Source: Gracilaria domingensis (lineage: Eukaryota; Rhodophyta; Florideophyceae; Gracilariales; Gracilariaceae). From it: a DNA stretch of 64,000 bases. Below, piece after piece: positions 1 through 13,184 of this stretch. Under the pieces are notes generated by a model. That model saw nothing but the letters and a program-made list of their open reading frames with translations, ran no database searches and was not told the origin of the DNA. The DNA is taken from the NCBI GenBank assembly GCA_022539475.1, contig VCMS01000245.1:45830-109829 (forward strand), written 5' to 3'. Position 1 is the first letter of the stretch. Each line of letters opens with the position of its first letter. Position numbers and translations under genes: made by a program.

Positions 1-330
1 TCAAGTCTGCGCTTGTGCTAGTTTGCGTTTCCATTTTCCCACGAGTTGCGATGCAAATCGCAACTCACCTCACTTCACTCATCCCATCATTACTTCCCAT
101 TCCCCCCCGTGCCCACTATTCACGTACTTCTCGCCCATCACGCGTTCGGATCCTTCCTCTTCGTCTCCAGAAAAGTTATTCTGTAGAAGTACGGGTGACA
201 ACTCTCCCCAATACCGTGCACCCGCCCTGCCCCAAAACGGCTTCCCATTCCTCCACATCCTTCTCTCCTCTCGCATTTTGAAAATTCGGTCCGCCGTTCG
301 CAGTGCCATGCCCTACCCCAAAACCCAGTC
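1..330 (-). repeat. Dispersed repeat R1, partial copy with ORF-end relic
   Basis: Read on the minus strand this matches the region around 36000-36310: a degraded end of the coiled-coil ORF, then its downstream non-coding part with the landmark word CTAGTTTGCG (as read on +). The copy is cut by the window edge at its 3' side. No intact ORF is visible. The shared stretch near 230-300 aligns by eye with the last codons of the ORF ending at 36125, which links this repeat to that ORF. Confidence 0.7.
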
Positions 331-370
331 AATACCGGAGCGCCAAGTGCCTCCTGAAACACCTGTTCGT

Positions 371-823
371 CTGTGTTCTGCAAAGTGGAATATAGTCTGT
401 TCGCTTTGGAAACTAAGCTAGTTTTTGGGCTTTTTGGGGCGCGCGAGGGGGTGGCAGTGGCTGGCACTCAAAAAATTAAGAAATTTTGGAATATTAAATT
501 CCATCTCGTGCAGTTCAATTCTTGGGTCTCCTAGTTTTTGTAAAGGTTCTATTTCGCCGCACCGCCCCATCCACTCTTTTCCGCGACCCTCTCTCTAATC
601 TGCGCTTGTGCTAGTTTGCGTTTCCATTTTTCCCCGAGTTGCGATGCAAATCGCAACGCATCTCACCTCAATTATCCCACCATTCCTTCCCATTCCGCAC
701 CGTCCCCACTCTTCACCTATATCTCGCCCATCACGCATTCGGATCCTCCTCTCCGTCTCCGGAAGTTATTCTGTAGAGGTCGTGTGAGAACTGTCCCAAT
801 CTCGTGCACCGCCCCAAAACGGC
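371..823 (-). repeat. Dispersed repeat R1, 5'-truncated copy
   Basis: It begins with GTCTGTGTTCTGCAAAG, the same end as at 57775 and, reverse-complemented, at 36562. It then runs through GCGCGCGAGGGGGTGGCAG and the CTAGTTTGCG block to a break at about 823 (CCCCAAAACGG). Copies share one end and differ in length at the other, as 5'-truncated retroelement copies do, but no poly-A tail is seen. The break at 823 joins directly to sequence also found at 17195. Confidence 0.75.
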
Positions 824-1676
<853 letters not shown>

Positions 1677-3880
1677 ACGCGACGCCGGCAGCAAAGCCCC
1701 GTGCCGCCGCAGAGCGCTCAAACGGGGCACCGTGCGCGCGCGCGGCGCCGCCCGGCGCGCACCGCCAACGGGCATGCTATGCGTCTCACTCCGCTGCTGC
1801 CGCCGCCATGGCCAACTCACGTACCATGAGCGCGCCGTACCGCGTTCCCTCTCCGGGTCCTTGCCCTCCCTGTAGCGCTGCTGCTGTACTGCAAACGCGC
1901 GTGAGCCCAGCCGGCCACGCCCGACTCGCTGCCAGAAGCCTCGGCGGCGCCGGCCGTGGCCGGCGGTGGTGCCGGTAAACGCCACGCTGCTGGGGCTGCC
2001 AGAGGCGCTGGTTTTGGCTGCACGCGCGCTGGCGCGCTCGGTAGTGGCGTTGCTGGCCCAGCTGCCGCCTCTGGAGGCGCGGCTGCGATCGGCGCTGCTG
2101 GTAGACGAGCGCGCTGCCATGCCCACGTGTGATCAGCGCGCCACCAACCCCCTGGCCTTGGCACGGCGTGCAGCGGCGCTACGTTACGGTGCGCGTTTGG
2201 GCTGTGCCCGACCCTAGTTTAGTCTCCGACGCGCTAGCGGCTTCCGCCGCGCGCCAGCTGCACGCGGGCGCGTTGTGTGGCAGCGTCGCCGACTTCTCCG
2301 GCGCGCTGGCTCGCGCCGTGCCGCGCTTCGTCAGGCCAAGCGCGGCGACGTTGCCGCCGCCGCTGGCCGTGCTGTCGGCACTGCCACGCCACCGCGCCGG
2401 GCGTCTCTTTCTCGCGGCGGCCGCGCTGGGCGGGCAGCACTGCGTGCGCGACTCGGCGTTGTTCGCCAAGCGCGGCGGCGCGTGGTACGTGGCGACTGCC
2501 GCCACCAATTCCAACCCGGGACTCGGCATGCCGCCACGCGTGCGCACGTTTGTGAGCGCCTAACTGGACCCGTGGCTGCGCGCGCCGCCTATGATGCTGC
2601 GACGCTGGTTGCGACGACGGTGGCGGAGCGCCGCAACTGGACAGCACCCAGCTTCGTTCCATCGCGGGCGTTCGTGGCACTGCCAGGCAGTGCGGCGCTC
2701 GGCAGTGAGCTGCTGTCGCCGTCGGCGCGCGATTATACGCCAATGCGGCTGGCCCTGCTGCTGTGCGCGCGCGCGCTGCAGCGCGACAACGATGCGCCCA
2801 CAGTGAGCAGCGTGGCCATCTTCAAGCTGCCGTTGCTGTTCAACCTCATGCCGGTGGAACTCATCGCAGACGTTGACACGCTAAGCATGTTGCTGTACAA
2901 GATGCTCACTGACGTGCTCTCTGCCGTGACGCTTCTGATCAAGGGCTTGGAGGTGCTGCTGGTGGGCGCGCAGCCTTCGTAGGCCGCCATCACGCGCGTC
3001 ATCGGCGCCGACGTGCACACCCGCACTGCGCGCACCGACAAGGCCGCCGTGATGCTTGTGGCGATGTGCGAGCCGCAGCGCTCGTTTCTCATCGCCGCCG
3101 TTTGCCGTCGCGCTCGCGTTCGTGGCCTGCGGCGTGCTCGCCGAGTTTGGCGCCATGCGCTGACGAGCGCGAAACAGCGGCCGCGCAACGCGCAGCGCTG
3201 CCTGATGCGTATCGCGGCGAGGGGCGCGCACTTCGCAGCCGAGCGTGCGTGCGCCAAGGGCGAGCGATGCGCGTGCAGCTGTTGCATGAGTTAATACACC
3301 ATAATGAGCGCGTAAACGAGCTTCGCCGTTTTCGCCGCAGTTGTTGTTTGAGTCTGATCTCACTTTGTCAACTTCTACTACGGGCCACGTCCGCGCAATT
3401 TCTGCGCGCGCCTCGCTCTCAGCCGCCACGAGGCGCGCGGTGGCTCAGACTCGTCACCAAAAGGCGCGCCTTCGTCACTACTTCGCGCCTCCAAAGCGAA
3501 CCAGCTCCGCTACCGCGCCTTTGAGCGCGGTAATATAACGCATCGCCGCCGCGCGGAATGAGCTCGTCGCCATGACGCGCGCGCTGCACACAAGCGCGGT
3601 CGCCGCCGCGCTACTCCTCGCACTGTGCGCGGCGCCCGAATCGTGAGGTTTCCGGTCTCCACTCCATGATAGCGAAGGGCGCTTGGTCACGCGCGGTGCA
3701 CATAAACTGGTGATGATTCACGTAGCATGATGACGCGCTCACAGCAGCCAAGTCTCGCACGCATGGGCCATCCAGGATGAGCTGGCACGCAAACGTCGTT
3801 GAACGACGCACCGCCTGCAGGAATGGCGCCGCGCGCTCCGTGGGCGGCGCGGAGGTTTGCTGGCGATGGGTTGTTGCAGA
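1677..3880 (+). other. GC-rich region with possible coding relic, unidentified
   Basis: GC-rich DNA with several overlapping open frames, as expected by chance at this composition. The most protein-like stretch is in the plus frame at about 2570-2982 (LLFNLMPVELIADVDTLSML), followed by a hydrophobic stretch near 3100-3160 in a shifted frame. An Ala/Leu-rich frame also runs at 1966-2217 and 2129-2563. I do not recognise the family. It may be a broken membrane or HEAT-type protein. No start, domain or intact frame can be supported. Confidence 0.35.
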
Positions 3881-3884
3881 CGGG

Positions 3885-4775
3885 TGTCATCAGACATGTC
3901 GTAATGTCATTCTGTCGTATTGGCAGCGCGCGAGATCAAGTTGTGTTAGGGTCGCTACCCTAACACAACTCAACCACCCTGCCCGCGGGCACGTTACGTT
4001 TTGGCTGGATATGCGTGCGGTGTGTGTTTTGGGAGGTCTGTGGACGCTACCAGAATGAGGCGAAAACGAGCCCGCGGGCGGGGGGGGTCGGTCGTGTTAG
4101 GGTAGGTACCCTAACACGACCGGACCCCCCCGCCCGCGGGCATGAAATCGCACATTTTTGAAAAAATCGGCCAAAACGTGCCCGCGGGCGGGGGGGTCCG
4201 TTCGTGTTAGGGTAGGTACCCTAACACGAACGGACCCCCCCGCCCGAAGGCATAAAAAAACACATTTTTTAAAAAACCGGCCAAAACGTGCCCGCGGACG
4301 GGGGGGTGCGGTTGTGTTAGGGTAGCCACCCTAACACAACCGATCCCCCCCCACGCCAGTGGGCACGTTCTGGTCACATTTTAGCACCATGCCGAGACCT
4401 CCCAAAACCCCTTCCTCAACACTTCTTGCACTCATTACCATGCACCCGCCCGCGAACACGTTGGCACCGCTGTCTACGTGGATTGGCGGGATGGCAAAAA
4501 GCTGTACATTAATTAGAGTATATCTTGAGTATTAGGAGCGCTTCAAAACGCATGAATGGAGAGCGCTACCATTGTTCGCATAAATCTACGTCCACCAAAA
4601 CCCTTCGCTAGAAGGAACTTTTTGAGGCCATTCTGTAGCGTTTTGATACCTCCCAAAACACAATCGGTTGCATTCCTTGCAACCATTTTGTTGCGAGCTC
4701 AGTACAGATCTTTTAGAGATAAATTAACTAGTTTTTTCATCCAATTGATGCTCAACCAGTAACATAATACGCGAC
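3885..4775. repeat. Palindromic minisatellite element A
   Basis: A left block (ACATGTCRTAATGTCATTCTGTCGTA) also starts element C near 24115. It is followed by four inverted-repeat units centred near 3960, 4105, 4217 and 4325, each around GTGTTAGGGTA..TACCCTAACAC or close variants. The full units are flanked by CCCGCGGGCGGGGGG and its complement and separated by an AT-rich spacer (CACATTTTT). An AT-rich tail (4480-4770) is shared with elements B and C. The right end abuts ECM29 copy A at about 4776. No ORF is supported. Confidence 0.85.
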
Positions 4776-7656
4776 GCGGCATATCTGCTGTTTGCGCTGC
4801 GCTGCCTAGTGCAGCAGCTCGCGCCGGCACGCCGGTTGCAGCTGCTGTCCGCCGCCAATCTGCACGTGCTGTTGCGCGCCGACGCGGACGCGTTGCGCGC
4901 GCTGCGAGCCGCGCTGAGCACCGCGCAGCAGCGGCTGCTGCAGCCGCGCTGGCGGTGGTGCTGCTGGCTTCGAACGCGCCCCCGCTGGGCGAGCAGGTGG
5001 CACGCGCGCTACGGCATGAGCTGCAAGACTTGTTCTCGCTCATTGCCCCCCAGTCTGCCTTGGGAGATGTATTTGTGCGCTTCTCGTCGCCGTCTGCCGC
5101 GACCCGCTCTCCAATATCGTATACTTCCCCCCAAGGGTCAGCAAGATATTGTTGGAAACCTCGTCCGGTCTCTGACCGCCGGCGAGCGGGCTGCGGTGAT
5201 CGTCCCGGGCAATCAAGGAGTGTTTCTCGAGTTCACGGCGTGGAAGTGGAATCAAACACGGCTGGCGCGCGCTCTGGTACCAACGAGGAGCTCTGTAGTC
5301 CGGCTCAAGACATGGGTCAGCCTGGAACAGTCGCAAGCGCGCAGCACTGGCAGTTCCCTCTTAAATAATGATATCGCCGCCGAACAGCTTCGACTGCACG
5401 TGAAGAGTCTTTTGCTGCGCTTGTATGTGTACTGCCATCACCCGATATAGAGCGTTCGCATTGCTATGCGCTCAATTATATCCGCGGTGGTCAAGGCTTC
5501 TGGTCACGGCTCAGTGGCCGAGGCGATCAAGGCGAACTTGCTTGCAGTGACGGACCACTGCATCAAGTCAATCGTTTCCCGGCAATGGCGTTCGCGAGAA
5601 GCGGGGTGCGCCGCGCTTCGCGACGTTCTTGCCTCCCGCACATGGGAGGAGGTGAAGGACTCTTTAAAGGATTTCTGGTACTACACACTGAGGGCTATGG
5701 ATGATATGAAGGAAAGTGTGCGAAAGAGTGCTCAAGGCACTGGAAGGGCACTCTCGGAACTTTCGATATATCTACGTAATCCAAACTATTTGGGTGAAGA
5801 GGAATCGGCTCAAGCCGTTGACGTTGTACTGTCTGTGCTTATGACGTCCTTCACACACAGCGCCGAGGAGGTGAGAGAGCTCGTGTCAAAGACTCTGTCC
5901 GAGATCACACGACATGGAGGAACGGCCTTGCGGTCGTCTGTGCCGGATTTGATCGCGAATCTGTTGGACGTTGCGACAGAGCTCGAGCCGCAAATCTTAA
6001 ACTACGCGGAGTATCATGTAGCCTCACCGGAGGAGCTGCAAAACGCTCTGGTCTCTGCAGCGAGTATGTCCTCGTCCTCTTTGATCGAGTCGCTTGAAAG
6101 GCTCATAGGGCAAGTTGACGAGACAATCGCGGCGGAGGTGGTTCCGAATCTGGCACGATTGGCTCGCGTAGGAGTGGGAATTCCTACGCGTGCAGCGACG
6201 GCAAGGTTGATGTCGAGCGTTCTGCAATCCAGAGCAGTGGTCATGGAACCATATGCTGCAAAGCTGCAGTTTTCAGCGGCAAGCGCTGCGGGCATGGAGC
6301 GCAACGCAATGCTTCGAAAGGCATGGTACAAGGCCGCTGGCAGAGGTTCAAAGTTGTGCCGCGTCGATGAAGTTGCAAAGTATTGCAAACAAAATTAGCA
6401 AGAAGGCCACATCGGAGTATCCTCGGGATCGCGCGCTTGCCTCGTCTCTCGCTGCTGGGTTGTGTCGGATGGCGCCCGATACGACCCAGCAGCACGCAAG
6501 CTCTATATGGCCCTTCGCATACATGGGGCGCCCTGAAACAGACGACGACGCAGGAGATGACAGCAAGAACTGGAAAGACGCCTGGAATAAAGGTGCGCCA
6601 AGTACTCAGGCCGGGCTTCGTTTGTACGCAAAGGCGATTGTTGAAATATGTGAGCAACGGCTATCTACTTCTGCTCAGTACCGCGTGAAAAGGAACGCCG
6701 CAGCCACGCTAGGGGACCTCACGAACGCTTCAAATGACATTGTCGATGTACAGTACATGTCGCGAAGCGCAAAAACGTTGTTAGCGGTGCTTCCAGGTCA
6801 TATTTGGAAAGGACAGCATGTTGCAATTGAGGCCATTGGGTCTTTGGCAGATTTCTGTTCAAGCGCATCTTTGTGGGAGTCGTGCGGAGAGAGCGTAGCT
6901 GTTGTGCAGCCTGTGCTGTCCGAATTTGATCGAGGGAAGAAGGATTATCGAATTGCAGCAATTGATGCGGCGAGGAAGGTGCTGGTTAACACCAGAGAAA
7001 CCGTTTGCATGTACGAGAAAGTCAGGGACCACTTGTCAGAGCTCGTGTCTCCAAACTCGTCGGATGTAAACGCTAGCGTACCAAATGTGTCACAGATGGT
7101 GTGGGAAACTGGGTCTGATGCAGATGCTGTTGATGCTTGGAACAAAGCGCGAAAGTCGCAAAAGCTATTGTGCAAAGCAGCGATTCAGTGCCTGCAATCT
7201 TCAATCACAGGGGTGGCGGGCGTTGAGAAGCTAGAAGAACACGTACTTAATTTGCTGTGTGTGTTTGAAGAACTGATGCAGAACGATTGGGACATTCGAC
7301 TAACTGTACTTCAAGCCATTGAGAAGTTGTCCGAACGTTTCTCCAAACATGAACTGCAATTTAGAAACTCCCTGGAGCGCACTGAGGCATTGATTAAACC
7401 ATTAGTAAACCTCAGCAAAAACGGCATTCACGAACCCAAGTATAAAGTGCTAAGAAATAGTGGGTTAACAATTCTTGATCACTTGGTCAACGTTTCCAAG
7501 GATTCTACGGCAATGAAGGGTGTGATTGTAGAAGACACGCGAATTGCGATCCAGAGGTCTCGGAACGAAGATTCCGAGCCTTGGGTGCGATCCGTTGCAA
7601 TTAAACTATGCACGGCGTTAGCATTTCGTGATCATAGTTTAGGCTGGGGCTTTTGA
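4776..7656 (+). pseudogene. ECM29: ECM29-like proteasome adaptor, copy A (broken)
   Basis: ECM29 is a HEAT-repeat protein that binds the 26S proteasome. The family signature ELCSPAQDMGQP (near 5290-5330) and the block SREAGCAALRDVL...DDMKESVRKSA (5600-5730) identify it. The reading is broken. Several frames are needed upstream of 5350, an in-frame TAG lies at 5448-5450, and a frame change near 6390 joins the 5466-6398 frame to the frame ending at 7656. Both the TAG and the frame change recur in copy B. The 5' end is cut by palindrome element A, and copy B carries about 600 bases more upstream. An unannotated intron could explain the 6390 shift, but no convincing splice pair is seen. Confidence 0.85.
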
Positions 7657-8358
7657 GGTTGAAAAGTAGAGCTTAGGCAGTTAGGCAAAGAGGTTCGGCT
7701 AATCTGTGTGTTTACGTATCTACCTGGTGACCGTCCAACGACTATGAATAACTCAATCGCGTGCCACTCACTTGGAAGCGCGGTCCCTTTTAGCTCATTC
7801 TAGGTAATCCAAGTAAGCTTTGAACGCAACTGAAGCTAGTTTTAATCGCCTTTACATGCGTGCGGTGTACGCTTCGGTAGTTACTCGTTAGGGGATGCTG
7901 TGCTTGAGACCTTGGGTGAGCACCAGACGCATGTGTTCCATCTGTTCATGCCGAATGAAAGCGCGTTAACTCTGCATCATCACCTGGGGTGCATGTGTAT
8001 AAAAGAAGAACAGAAAGCTAATGGTCTGAACTCGGAACCGGCGACCACATTCTGATGACGACGATAGAGTGCATCAGTGACGGCTTTTCAGGATAATCTT
8101 GTTTCCCTCGACGTGCCAATGATGTCGCCCAAAGGCTGGCTGTAAGATTTTCTCGTGGTGTTAGACCATTCGATGCACTTTCCGCACGGCCAACGACATC
8201 TTATTGACATGGTATACGCCAACTCTCAAAAGCGCTTGAATGAGTACGAACATGATAAGGGTACCACTTCCGCCAGGAGACTGCTCGGTGATGCTCTCGT
8301 GATGATCCACCAACTCCTCGTTCAGATCATCATGCGAATCAGAAATGTTATGCGTCTT
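7657..8358. other. Intergenic, 3' regions of convergent ECM29 and lectin relics
   Basis: No supported gene. The same sequence is present downstream of ECM29 copy B (63306-64000), so it belongs to the duplicated segment. Confidence 0.6.
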
Positions 8359-9993
8359 CTACTTAAGCGCACGCCGCGAGTTATGAAGGCCTTGCAACTG
8401 GCTAGAAAACCTGCCCGAAGCACGCGATGAGTCGCCTGCAGTAGCCTTAAGAGGTTTCAAAACGGCCACCAACTGCCACATGTCGCCCTTTTGTTTCTCC
8501 ATCTCGCGAATGAGTTGCGCAATGATTTGGCGCACACCCTCCAGTCGAAGCTTTCTTTCTTGCGCATTCTCGTCGCCGAGGCCCTTGAAAATGGACGTCA
8601 TAGAGTTGTACACCTCGTACACCTGCAGGTCTGAAGAGCCTGAGATCGACGAGGTGGCGTCCTCTCTGCGGTGCATGCGCGCGGTATGGTTCAGATCGGT
8701 GCGATGCGGAGGCGGAGCAGGGGCGGTGCTGTCATTGCTACACCACTGGAGCTACCATTGAAAGCCGGCGGCACGTAGCCGCGCGAATTATCGCTCTGCT
8801 GCTGTTGTTGATGCTGTTTCCGCTGTTGTTGCTGTCACAGACCACGGTGGTCGGTCCGTAGTTCCGGAAGCAGAACCGGCGCCATACTGCTGCGAATAGT
8901 AGTCGGATCGATAAGTGTGGGCAACCTGAGCGGATTCATGAATGAAGACGGCGTCGTGGACCTCATGATTGGCAAAGAAATGGCCGGTCTCAGCAGGGAG
9001 TGCGAGGAAGCCACCACCAGAGAATGGCAGCTGCACACCCCAAACCTTGAAGCACGTATGCCAGCGTTGTGGGGCGCGTGGGTTCATAGCGACGCCCACG
9101 TGAAGATTGCCACCGAGCAGCTGGACTTACACGCGAATCGGGTGGTTCATCTCAAGCGAGCAGCCCTCGAAAAGCTCGGTATCCGCGCCATCGGTGTCAG
9201 GCTTCCATTGCTTGGTTCCGTCCGACACATAAACGTACATATGGGCCACATTTCGCGTTCGAGAGTTGGAAAAGGTGTCGATAATGATGCCAAGCCCCAC
9301 AAATGTATGCGCAATACCCATGGCATAGCCTAACCTCCGGCGGTCCCACAAAAAGAAGAAGTCCATACCATTGGCAGGGTCATGCGAATCGCGCACGGTA
9401 TCCAACTCCACGTCGAAGTAGCCGTTGAAGTTTTGCGTATCGGTGGCAATGTCGTTGTAGAACAGCGCTTAATTTGACTGGCTCGCCGACATGAGGAGGA
9501 CCACGTCGCGACCGGTGCGGCTGCGCGTGATCATGGTCGTGCCCAGCTGAAACCCGTCGGAGACGGGGTCACCGGCGGCGATGGGCCTCGTTCGGGTGCC
9601 GAAAGGAGAGGTCCGGGCCTCCCGCGCCCAGGTAGAGAAACTGGAATAGCTGCGGGTTTTGCTGCTGTCACTACAGCAGCGACGGCAACGCGAGGGCTCT
9701 GGCAGCCAGCAGTAGCAGCACGCAAATCGGCGCGAGACGCGGCGTCGACGACGACTCACGGCGGGATGGCGGCGACGGTGAACGAGTGGCGCGCGCGAAA
9801 GTTCGGGAGGCTGGAAGCGAGGTCCGTGAGCAAACGGAGGGCGTGGTTTACGGGCGGTATGGCAGGGTGCCAGTGATGACGGGCAACGGCAGCGATCCCC
9901 ACGCGGAAGTGCACGCGGGGGTGGAGCGCAAAGGAGCCTAGCGCAATTGTACTGCACGTACAGCGCGCATAAAATGACTGAAGCGCGCAACAT
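8359..9993 (-). pseudogene. L-type lectin, ERGIC-53/VIP36-like cargo receptor (broken)
   Basis: L-type lectins carry glycoproteins between ER and Golgi. The minus strand reads FDVELDTVRDS, GLGIIIDTFSNS and TDGADTELFEGC (9150-9450), the calcium and mannose-binding core of this family. Next come LPAETGHFFANHEVHDAV (8990-9040) and a charged helical C-terminal part (8359-8676). All these blocks lie in one frame, interrupted by TAA at 9469-9471, 9127-9129 and 8788-8790 and by a TAG between 8740 and 8760. GTAAGT occurs at the 9127 stop, but conserved reading continues straight through, so an intron is unlikely there. A possible signal peptide starts at 9993 (MLRASVILCALYV). The sequence from 9600 to 9900 does not read well in this frame. 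It is convergent with ECM29 copy A. Confidence 0.75.
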
Positions 9994-10136
9994 GCGCACA
10001 TTGGAAGGCGTCGCGCGCCACGTCACATCGACGACGCACAGCTCTGCGGCGCGAGACAGCCGCGCGCGGAGTGCGCCGCGCACGGGAATGCGCGCCCTCG
10101 CGCGCGTCAGCGAGGCGCTTCAGCTCGAACAGCATG

Positions 10137-10991
10137 CGCTACGTTTTGGCTGGCGTTGCGTGCGGTGTGTGTTTTAGAAGGTCTGTGGACGCTACCAGAA
10201 TGAGGCGAAAACGTGCCCGCGGGTGGATGGGGTCGGTCGTGTTAGGGTAGGTACCCTAACACGACCGGACCCCCCCGCCCGCGGGCATAAAATCGTACAT
10301 TTTTCAAAAAATCGGCCAAAACGTGCCCGCGGGCGGGGGGGTCCGGTCGTGTTAGGGTACCTACCCTAACACGAACGGACCCCCCCGCCCGAGGGCATAA
10401 AAAAGCACATTTTTTAAAAAACCGGCCAAAACGTGCCCGCGGGCGGGGGCGTCCGTTCGTGTTAGGGTACCTACCCTAACACGAACGGACCCCCCCCCCA
10501 CGCCCACGCGCACGTTCTGGCCATATTTTGGCACCATGCAGAGACCTCCCAAAACACCTTCCTCCACACCTCCCGCACTCATTACGGTGCACCTGCCCGC
10601 CAACACGTGAACGCTGCTGGCCACGTGGATTGGCGGGAGGTAAAAGAGCTGTATATACAACGCCGGCTATACATCAATGAGAGTATATCTCGAGTATTAT
10701 AAGCTCTTAAAAAGCACAATTCGAGAGCGCAGTGACTACTCGCATAAGTCTAAATCCACTACAACCACCTGTTCACAGACAAATTTTTAAACCGTTTTGC
10801 AGCGTTTCCAAACCTCCCAAAACACAGTTTGATGCATTACTCACAGTGTTTTTGTTGCAAGCACAATATACATTCATTAGACAAGACTCAACTAGTTTTC
10901 GTATCCAAATGATGCTCATCTAGTAAAAAGAACTCACGACCATGTGTTTGCTACAAGTTGTGTACTTATTGACAAACTACACTATTTACAC
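10137..10991. repeat. Palindromic minisatellite element B
   Basis: Three inverted-repeat units (centres near 10250, 10359 and 10470) with the same GTGTTAGGGTA core and CCCGCGGGC flanks as element A. They are followed by the shared spacer, the block CCACGTGGATTGGCGGGA and an AT-rich tail. The tail and about 60 bases beyond it (CTACAAGTTGTGTACTTATT) are identical to 25880-25937. Confidence 0.85.
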
Positions 10992-12139
10992 TGCTCAGAG
11001 CAGCACGGTGACGAACTACGAAAGCGCCTCAACACTTTCACGCACGAAAGTGGTAATGCGCCGGGATGAGCTGCAGATAAACAGAGTGATGACAGTAGGT
11101 AGCTACTTAAAATACTCGCCACTCTTGTTTTCGGTGAAGATACAAATTCACCGATGATGTAGATGAGGTAATATCGTCTAGCATGAGCCCATCGGCTCTG
11201 GCTTTTTACGCTAATATCGAAATTTAATTGGTTCGTTCTGACGGGCTGGTAAACAGCAAAGAAGGCCTTCAACGATCATAGAATCCCTGAATTATAGTGG
11301 TAGTGGATTTCTCTGCGGAACACTAAAAGAACCAAATGGAGTTTTGATCAGCTAACTACTACATGATCCTCACAGGTTCAGAGAACGGGGGCTGTAGCAG
11401 CTCCTATATGCTAAATTCATTCAGTATAAAAATCTATGGAAGAAAAACGCAACCAGAGTGGTAGTTGAAAGCAAAACATATGGTAGTTATGAAAACCCTT
11501 CAGCCCGGCATGCTTGGGCTTGTAGCACATGACAATAGTTCCAATATTGAACTCCTATCGCTTCGCCTCTCGGTAACAAGGCCTGTCAGCAACAATACAA
11601 GAGAAGATATAAATCGACGTGTTGTGGAGATACCGTAAAATGCTGCCAAAGGTGTTAGTTCTTCTTCTGTTAAGAGCCGTTATAAAACTTCAGAGTTCCA
11701 CTTCCAGAGCTATGAATTGCTGCCGACTACGTTGTCGAGCAGCATTTGGAGGCTTCAATCTGCCACCGAAGAGACGAAATAGAGCTTTCATTACATCATG
11801 GCCCACTAATGCACCTATAATTATTCCAAGCAACGTCCGAGTACTGAGAGAAAATTTTTCTGATTGGGGCCGTGTCCTGCGCTCCCCATCAGATTTCAAA
11901 GAATTCCATCATGAAAGGAAAAATATGTCAATGTCTTTGTATGCTTTGGCCTCCATCATTCAAAGGAGATCTGCCTTGGTGAAGGTTCCATTCAGTAACC
12001 TGCCTTTCTTCGTCGTGGACAAATCTAAAGGCAAACTTCTGACAGAAAAGTTGCATTGCATGGAAGATAGATTTGCGTTTGTAAAGTTCTGGATTTGAGT
12101 ACGTATCGTTCGAAATGAACGTGACGCGGATCATCCGCT

Positions 12140-12184
12140 CTAAGCACTGCAATAGAAACATGATGATTCTATTGCAGTGCTTAG
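12140..12184. repeat. 18-bp-arm inverted repeat inside transposon
   Basis: CTAAGCACTGCAATAGAA and its exact complement are separated by nine bases. The same hairpin is at 37715-37759 in copy 3. Copy 2 lacks it, so it marks the lineage of copies 1 and 3. Confidence 0.85.
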
Positions 12185-12193
12185 GGTCTCTGA

Positions 12194-13184
12194 CTACAGT
12201 CTCTCGATTTCTGGAATATTAATCAGTTCCAATATGCCGAGATGCAAGTTGCGTAACTGTTCGAAGCGAGCTCTCCTTGTTTCGAACAGACTGCATAGAA
12301 ATAACCCCTGGATGAATCTTATGGTCAAGGCGATTTTGATGGACGAGAGAATGAGAGATATGGAATTGGAACGCATGAAAATATCCGACTTGGATCTCGT
12401 CTCCCTTGTACGACGTAAGTTTCTTTCTCCTTCGCCTTTCTTTGCATATTCGAGAATAACTGAGTATGTCTTTCTGACGCTTTTAGTGTGGTTTTGGGAG
12501 AGTCCAGTGAATGACGTAAGAACATTACCGCCTAAAGATGAGGGAGGGGCTTTGCATCTATGACAAGGGCTTTCCGTTTGGCTCCTATGAAGAGTAGACA
12601 GAATGTCCTTAGCCTCAGAATATCCGCACAAAAACTTGCTGAGGATGGCACACTCGATATACTGCGTCTTCGCCGATGAACTGAAAACCTTTTTGCATTA
12701 GATGTATAATTTGCTACAGGACTTGACGAAGAGATTCTTGAAGGATGTGCATCCTGGAATCGCGTAGAGACTTGCTAGAAACGAATGGCATTGCGTCTGC
12801 TTCAGATGCGAAAACCTGTACCAGTGTTGTAGGAAAGTATGCCACTACTGTGAGGTCATCACGGATGCGCTTACGGCGTAGCTCGTCGGAGAAGTTGAGA
12901 AATATGAGGTGAAGAGTACAGGCGGTAACCGATGTTTTCTTTAGAGTTGTTGAAGACTTATCGGTGTATACATGCAGAATACCTACGAAAGATTCACTGT
13001 AACTTATTTCTTGGGAGTACCACACTATTCTACTATCCAAAGAGCGCATGACCATTTCCTTAAGTTCCGAGGTGGCGTCTCTTGCGAGAGAGGCGGACAT
13101 GGGGTGAGATATTTTCGTGGAGTGGGTCTGAGGTATATGGTGGAAGAATGTGTTTTCGTTGTTAGCCAACTGGAGCTGTTTCAC
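12194..13184 (-). pseudogene. Transposase middle region, copy 1
   Basis: Minus-strand pieces 12714-13184 and 12194-12631 read QLQLANNENTFFHHIPQ through to EAKDILSTLHRSQTESPCHRC and KSVRKTYSVILEYAKK. They correspond to 28699-29700 of copy 2. The CAG codon near 13174 (QLQLAN) is TAG in copies 2 and 3, so this copy preserves the older state there. In the CHRC-to-MRSNSISL stretch it keeps one frame where copy 2 shifts. Distal sequence down to about 11640 is legible only as fragments. Confidence 0.7.

Noticed and set aside
3941-4350. TTAGGG/CCCTAA cores as telomeric repeats
   Set aside because: They occur once per palindrome arm, not in tandem, so they are part of the inverted repeat and not a telomere.
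3941-4350. CRISPR array
   Set aside because: The spacers are the same AT-rich sequence each time, the units are palindromic and the genome is eukaryotic.
9100-9135. GTAAGT at the lectin stop as an intron start
   Set aside because: Conserved lectin reading continues immediately after the stop in the same frame, leaving no room for an intron.
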